Below are positions 58,869 to 64,000 of a stretch of DNA of 64,000 nucleotides, one piece after another. Position numbers and translations under genes: made by a program. The notes below the pieces were generated by a model. It was not told where the DNA came from. It ran no database searches and worked only from the letters and a program-made list of their open reading frames with translations. The first letter of the stretch is position 1, and each line of letters begins with the position of its first letter. The DNA is from Denitromonas ohlonensis (GTDB lineage: Bacteria > Pseudomonadota > Gammaproteobacteria > Burkholderiales > Rhodocyclaceae), in the NCBI RefSeq assembly GCF_007625205.1, contig NZ_VMNI01000006.1, positions 124,001 through 188,000 on the forward strand, written 5' to 3'.

Positions 58869-60128
58869 ATGAAAACCCGCCGTTCCTTCATCAAGGCCCT
58901 GACCCTTTCCGCCTCACTGGCGGCCATGGGCTCCGTCTCCACGCTGGCCCATGCGGCCGACACCATCAAGGTCGGCGTGCTGCATTCGCTGTCCGGCACC
59001 ATGGCGATCTCCGAGACCGCGCTGAAAAACGTCGCGCTGATGGCCATCGACGAGATCAACGCCGCCGGCGGCGTGCTCGGCAAGAAGCTCGAGCCGGTGG
59101 TGGTCGATCCGGCCTCGAACTGGCCGCTGTTCGCCGAGAAGGCCCGCCAGTTGCTCAGCCAGGACAAGGTCGCCGTCACCTTCGGCTGCTGGACCTCGGT
59201 GTCACGCAAGTCGGTCAACCCGGTGTTCAAGGAGCTCAACGGGCTGCTCTTCTACCCGGTGCAGTACGAAGGCGAAGAGCTGGAGAAGAACGTGTTCTAC
59301 ACCGGCGCCGCGCCCAACCAGCAGGCAATCCCGGCCGTCGAATACCTGATGAGCAAGGACGGCGGCGAGGCCAAGCGCTTTGTGCTGCTGGGCACCGACT
59401 ATGTGTACCCGCGCACCACCAACAAGATCCTGCGCGCCTTCCTGCACAGCAAGGGCGTGGCGGATGCCGACATCATGGAGGAGTACACCCCCTTCGGGCA
59501 CTCCGACTACCAGACCATCATCGCCAACATCAAGAAGTTCGCCGCTGAGGGCAAGAAGACCGCCGTGGTGTCGACCATCAACGGCGACTCCAACGTGCCT
59601 TTCTACAAGGAGCTGGGCAACGCCGGCCTGAAAGCCACCGACGTGCCGGTGGTCGCCTTCTCGGTGGGTGAAGAAGAGTTGCGCGGCGTCGATGCCAAGC
59701 CGCTGGTCGGCCATCTGGCGGCCTGGAACTACTTCATGAGCGTAAAGAACCCGACCAACGCCGCCTTCATCAAGAAGTATCAGGACTGGGCGAAGAAGAA
59801 CGGCGTGCCCAATGCCGACACCGTGGTCACCAACGACCCGATGGAAGCGACCTATGTCGGCATCTATATGTGGAAGCAGGCGGTCGAGCAGGCCAAGACC
59901 ACCGACGTGGATGCGGTCATCGCCGCGCTGGGCGGCCAGAGCTTCAAGGCGCCGAGCGGCTTCACGCTGACCATGGACAAGACCAACCACCACCTGCACA
60001 AGCCGGTGCTGATTGGCGAAGTGCGCGCCGACGGCCAGTTCTCCACCGTATGGAAAACCAAGGAACCGATCCGCGCCCAGCCGTGGAGCCCGTTCATCGC
60101 GGGTAACGAAGGCAAGCAGAACATGTAA
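58869..60128 (+). CDS. urtA: Urea ABC transporter substrate-binding protein UrtA
   Basis: A 419-residue periplasmic binding protein of the branched-chain amino-acid/urea class. The N-terminus carries a twin-arginine motif (TRRSFIK) before the hydrophobic stretch, ending AHA, so Tat export is likely. UrtA signatures are KVGVLHSLSGTMAISET, FGCWTSVSRKSVNPVF, LFYPVQYEGEE and GHSDYQTIIANIKKF. GGGAG lies eight bases before ATG 58869. It is the first gene of urtABCD and is followed by a strong hairpin. Confidence 0.94.
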   Translation: MKTRRSFIKALTLSASLAAMGSVSTLAHAADTIKVGVLHSLSGTMAISETALKNVALMAIDEINAAGGVLGKKLEPVVVDPASNWPLFAEKARQLLSQDKVAVTFGCWTSVSRKSVNPVFKELNGLLFYPVQYEGEELEKNVFYTGAAPNQQAIPAVEYLMSKDGGEAKRFVLLGTDYVYPRTTNKILRAFLHSKGVADADIMEEYTPFGHSDYQTIIANIKKFAAEGKKTAVVSTINGDSNVPFYKELGNAGLKATDVPVVAFSVGEEELRGVDAKPLVGHLAAWNYFMSVKNPTNAAFIKKYQDWAKKNGVPNADTVVTNDPMEATYVGIYMWKQAVEQAKTTDVDAVIAALGGQSFKAPSGFTLTMDKTNHHLHKPVLIGEVRADGQFSTVWKTKEPIRAQPWSPFIAGNEGKQNM

Positions 60129-60136
60129 CCAACCCC

Positions 60137-60194
60137 GCCCCCGCCTCGGCGGGGGCCTGACCCGAGCCCATGCCCGGCGTGGGCTCGGGTCAGG
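60137..60194 (+). other. Intercistronic double hairpin between urtA and urtB
   Basis: Two adjacent stems: GCCCCCGCC/GGCGGGGGC (60137-60156) and a 15-bp perfect stem (60156-60170 with 60180-60194). No T-run follows, so it looks like an mRNA-stabilising or partially terminating element that favours urtA over downstream genes. Confidence 0.6.
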
Positions 60195-60358
60195 CGTTGT
60201 GAAGAAATCGGCGCGAGCGCAGGCAGGTCGGGGGCGGCCGGCGCGCAGCAAGCGGAATGTCTATCAATACATGAGCATTGCGAGCACCGCCCAACCCCGA
60301 GATGCCAAGCGCAGTCGATTTATTCACAACTTCTCAGGCACTCAACCGGTCATCCACC

Positions 60359-61978
60359 ATGCCCCTTTCCCTGCCTCACCTGCTTCGCATGTTCTTGCTT
60401 GCCGTGTGCTGCGCACTTGGCAGCGCCCACGCCGCGCCCTCGGCCGAGACGCTCGCCCGGTTGACTGACGACGACTCTGATACCCGCATCGCCGCCATCG
60501 CCGAACTCGGCGCAGAGGGCAGCGCGCAGAGCGTCGCCCTGCTCGACGCGCTGGCCGACGAGGCCCTGGCGCTGACCGGCGCGGGCCGGCTGGTGATCCT
60601 CACCGACACCGGCGCGCTCGACGCCGCCACCGGCGAGGCGATCGAGCCCTACCCGGACGACGCCGATCCGCTGATGATCAACAACCGCGTGCGCAATGCC
60701 TTGCAAAGCGCCAAGGCGGCCACCAACATCCGCGCCAGCGACCGCGGCACCCGGCTGGCCGCCGCCCAACTGCTGCGCGACAGCGCCAGCGAGCTGCTGA
60801 TGCCGATCCTCGAGCCGGCACTGGCCGCCGAGCAGGACAAGGAAATCCGCAGCATCCTGGCACTCGCCGTGGCGCGGGTGAATCTGGCCAGTGCGGAACC
60901 GGCCAAGCGCATCCTCGCCGCGCAGCGCCTCGGCGACTCGTCCGACGCCTCGGTCAAGGCCATGCTCGCCACACTGCTGGACAAGGACGCCAAGGGCCAG
61001 TTCATCGAGCCCGACACCGAGGTGCGCGCCGCCGCCAAGGCCTCCGTGCAGGCCATCGAGCGCCGGCTGGCCATGGCCGACCTGGCCAGCACCGCCTTCA
61101 CCGGCCTGTCGCTCGGCTCCATCCTGCTGCTCGCCGCGCTCGGCCTGGCGATCACCTACGGCGTGATGGGCGTGATCAACATGGCGCACGGCGAGCTGCT
61201 GATGGTCGGCGCCTACGCCACCTATGTGGTGCAGGGGCTGTTCCGCACGCACCTGCCCGAGTACATCGACAGCTACGTGATCGCCGCCGTGCCGGTGGCC
61301 TTCCTCACCGCCGCCGCGGTCGGCATGCTGATGGAGCGCACCGTCATCCGCTGGCTCTACGGCCGCCCGCTCGAAACCCTGCTCGCCACCTGGGGCCTGT
61401 CGCTGGTGCTGATCCAGTCGGCGCGCGTGATCTTCGGCCCTCAGAACGTGGAGGTCGCCAACCCGGCGTGGATGAGCGGCGGCTTCAGCACTTATGCCGA
61501 CATCGTGCTGCCATGGAACCGGGTGGTGATCATCGGCTTCGCCATCTTCGTGCTGCTCTTGGTGTGGCTGATGATGCAGAAGACGCGCCTGGGCATGTTC
61601 GTGCGCGCCGTCACACAGAACCGCGCCATGGCCGGCTGCGTCGGCGTGCCCACCGCGCGCATCGACACCCTCGCCTTCGGCATCGGTGCCGGCATTGCCG
61701 GCTTGGGCGGCTGCGCGCTGTCGCAGGTGGCCAACGTCGGCCCGGCCATGGGTCAGGGCTACATCGTCGACTCCTTCATGGTGGTGGTGCTCGGCGGCGT
61801 CGGCCAGCTCGCCGGCGCGGTCACCGCGGCGATGGGCCTGGGGCTGATGACCAAGATCCTCGAAGGCTGGGCCGGTGCGGTGGTGGCCAAGATCCTGGTG
61901 CTGGTGTTCATCATCATCTTCATCCAGAAACGCCCGCAGGGCCTGTTCGCCCTCAAGGGGCGGTTTGTGGAGGATTGA
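60359..61978 (+). CDS. urtB: Urea ABC transporter permease UrtB
   Basis: A 539-residue permease. A signal-like segment and a long N-terminal periplasmic helical region (about residues 25-240), typical of UrtB, precede a LivH-type permease domain with about eight membrane segments (GLSLGSILLLAALGLAITYG, GVINMAHGELLMVGAYATYV, VVVLGGVGQLAGAVTAA). ATG 60359 is chosen over an in-frame ATG 27 codons upstream because the signal-like segment then starts the protein. Confidence 0.93.
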   Translation: MPLSLPHLLRMFLLAVCCALGSAHAAPSAETLARLTDDDSDTRIAAIAELGAEGSAQSVALLDALADEALALTGAGRLVILTDTGALDAATGEAIEPYPDDADPLMINNRVRNALQSAKAATNIRASDRGTRLAAAQLLRDSASELLMPILEPALAAEQDKEIRSILALAVARVNLASAEPAKRILAAQRLGDSSDASVKAMLATLLDKDAKGQFIEPDTEVRAAAKASVQAIERRLAMADLASTAFTGLSLGSILLLAALGLAITYGVMGVINMAHGELLMVGAYATYVVQGLFRTHLPEYIDSYVIAAVPVAFLTAAAVGMLMERTVIRWLYGRPLETLLATWGLSLVLIQSARVIFGPQNVEVANPAWMSGGFSTYADIVLPWNRVVIIGFAIFVLLLVWLMMQKTRLGMFVRAVTQNRAMAGCVGVPTARIDTLAFGIGAGIAGLGGCALSQVANVGPAMGQGYIVDSFMVVVLGGVGQLAGAVTAAMGLGLMTKILEGWAGAVVAKILVLVFIIIFIQKRPQGLFALKGRFVED

Positions 61979-61997
61979 AGCCATGGCCAGCACCGCA

Positions 61998-62059
61998 TGG
62001 CGGGTTGAAACCCGCCCTACAACAAACCACCGCTCCGTAGGGCGGGTTTCAACCCGCCA
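61998..62059. repeat. GTAG-footed palindromic repeat pair (REP-like, family 3, copies a and b)
   Basis: The 23-base element GTAGGGCGGGTTTCAACCCG plus CCA occurs inverted at 61998-62020 and directly at 62037-62059, each itself a hairpin. A third copy lies at 62187-62209. They begin just after the urtB stop. Confidence 0.85.
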
Positions 62060-62078
62060 CATCCGACCCGCCAGCCGC

Positions 62079-62167
62079 GTAGGTTGGGCTGACGAAGGAA
62101 GCCCAACACCCAGCCGCCCGGCCTGGCACACCGCATGTTGGGCTTCGCTGCGCTCAACCCAACCTAC
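62079..62167. repeat. GTAG-footed palindromic repeat pair (REP-like, family 4)
   Basis: The left unit (62079-62107, starting GTAGGTTGGGCT) and the right unit (62137-62167, ending AACCCAACCTAC) are imperfect inverted copies, nested between family 3 copies. Confidence 0.75.
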
Positions 62168-62186
62168 GCGCTCAACCGCCGCCATC

Positions 62187-62209
62187 GTAGGGCGGGTTTC
62201 AACCCGCCA
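62187..62209. repeat. GTAG-footed palindromic repeat (REP-like, family 3, copy c)
   Basis: Identical to the element at 62037-62059 and in the same orientation. It ends 24 bases before the urtC ATG. Confidence 0.85.
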
Positions 62210-62233
62210 AACCCCTGCCCAAGGGATCACCTC

Positions 62234-63390
62234 ATGAGAACACCCCTGTCCGTCCGTCTTTTCCAGAGCCTGCCGCGCACCGGCTGGCTGGCGCTGGCGA
62301 TCTTCGCCGCCGTGGCCTGGATCGCCATCCCCGCCGCGCATCTGCTGCTGCCCGAATCGAGCCCCTTCCATGTCTCGGCCTACACCGTGACCCTGCTCGG
62401 CAAGATCCTCTGCTACGCCGTGGTGGCCGTAGCGATGGACCTGATCTGGGGTTACGCCGGCATCCTGTCGCTCGGCCACGGGGTGTTCTTCGCGCTCGGC
62501 GGCTACGCCTTCGGCATGTACCTGATGCGCCAGATCGGCACCGACGGCAGCTACGGCGTCGCGCTGCCCGACTTCATGGTCTTCCTCGACTGGAAGGAAC
62601 TGCCATGGTTCTGGATCGGCTCCGACTCCTTCCTGTGGGCGCTTATCATGGTCGTCGCCGTGCCCGGCCTGCTGGCCTTCGTGTTTGGCTGGTTCGCCTT
62701 CCGCTCGCGCATCAAGGGCGTGTATTTCTCGATCATCACCCAGGCACTGACCTACGCCACCATGCTGCTGTTCTTCCGCAATGAAACCGGCTTTGGCGGC
62801 AACAACGGCTTTACCGACTTCAAGCGCATCCTCGGTTACGACATCACCTCGCCGCAGATGCGCCTGGTGCTGTTCGGCCTGTCGGCAGCGCTGCTGATGG
62901 CCGTGCTGATCCTCGGACGCTACCTGGTCACCTCCAAGTTCGGCCGCGTTCTGGCCGCGATCCGAGATGCCGAATCGCGGGTGCGCTTCATTGGCTACCA
63001 GCCGACGCAGTACAAGCTGGCCATCTGGACGCTGTCGGCCGTGCTGTGCGCGCTGGCCGGGGCGCTGTATGTGCCGCAGGTGGGCATCATCAACCCGAGC
63101 GAGATGAGCCCGGCCAACTCCATCGAGATCGCGGTATGGGTGGCCGTGGGCGGGCGCGGCACGCTGATCGGCGGCGTCATCGGCGCCTTCATCGTCAATC
63201 TGGCCAAGAGCTTCTTCACCGTCAGCTTTCCCGACTACTGGCTGTTCTTCCTCGGTTTCCTGTTCATCGGCGTGACCCTGTTTCTGCCCAACGGCGTGGT
63301 CGGCCTGTGGCGCAAGCTGCGCGGCCGCCGCCCGGCCGCCCCCGAAACGGAAACCCCGGCACCGGCCGCCACGACTCAAGGAGCCAAGGC

Positions 63391-63394
<4 letters not shown>
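62234..63394 (+). CDS. urtC: Urea ABC transporter permease UrtC
   Basis: A 386-residue LivM-type permease with about nine to ten membrane segments. Conserved stretches are AMDLIWGYAGILSLGHGVFFALGG, FFRNETGFGGNNGFTDF and the transport signature AIRDAESRVRFIGYQPTQYK. The ATG at 62234 is chosen because the frame upstream reads through repeat DNA. It overlaps urtD by four bases (ATGA). Confidence 0.93.

Positions 63395-64000
<606 letters not shown>

Noticed and set aside
60350-63379. 1009-codon open frame on the minus strand across urtB-urtC
   Set aside because: It is antisense to well-conserved permeases and runs through the REP array; composition is typical of a shadow frame.

Overview
The window is GC-rich chromosomal DNA and reads as ordinary, densely packed bacterial core genome with a few accessory modules. 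Gene content and order point to a betaproteobacterium of the Rhodocyclales (Azoarcus/Thauera/Zoogloea/Denitromonas type). The pointers are two PEP-CTERM proteins plus the exosortase-associated TPR protein PrsT, a phasin, a CysB-linked sulfate assimilation operon with DUF934 and an Fe-S APS reductase but no CysJ, and the order ybgC-tolQRAB-pal-cpoB-queE-queC. The genus is inference. No plasmid, phage, CRISPR array or insertion sequence was seen.

Left part (1-24 kb): a partial acyl-CoA dehydrogenase with a PsrA-like TetR regulator; a Cpx-type envelope stress unit (Spy/CpxP-like protein divergent from cpxRA, with five phased GTAAA half-sites between them); a LysE exporter and an Atm1-type ABC exporter; a PEP-CTERM protein behind a near-perfect sigma-54 promoter, next to prsT; a CPA2 cation/proton antiporter; a periplasmic amino-acid binding protein coupled to L-asparaginase; and cysB divergent from tauE-cysI-DUF934-cysH-(40-aa ORF)-cysD-cysN.

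Middle part (23-48.5 kb): CBS-domain protein, DUF2853, AsmA, phasin; a two-gene arginine-to-proline type module (amidinotransferase-fold hydrolase plus ornithine cyclodeaminase) divergent from an Lrp regulator; a Tsx-like porin; an orphan membrane-anchored TIR-domain protein; a second TauE/SafE with an AhpD-like protein; glutathione reductase, dodecin, AlaX, AEC transporter, a second PEP-CTERM protein, hslVU, a tandem STAS protein, the complete Tol-Pal operon, queE/queC and tRNA-Lys.

Right part (48.9-64 kb) is the most interesting. A promoter with abutting FNR-type and NsrR-type operators precedes an operon of a divergent cbb3-type catalytic subunit (N-terminal CcoS-like segment fused to CcoN), two mono-haem cytochromes c, a group III truncated haemoglobin, a SCO copper chaperone and a membrane protein. 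A convergent nsrR gene follows. This looks like a nitric-oxide- and oxygen-controlled alternative terminal reductase. Next come a 1135-residue NCS1-permease/Cys-rich/histidine-kinase/receiver fusion with a LuxR-type response regulator, and then the urea ABC transporter urtABCD (urtD runs off the right edge), suggesting a permease-based sensor controlling urea or nucleobase nitrogen uptake.

At least four families of GTAG-footed palindromic REP-type repeats are scattered through the window, including three copies of one element plus a second family between urtB and urtC. A 16-base sequence occurs identically upstream of two unrelated genes, and a 12-base core occurs a third time upstream of urtA.
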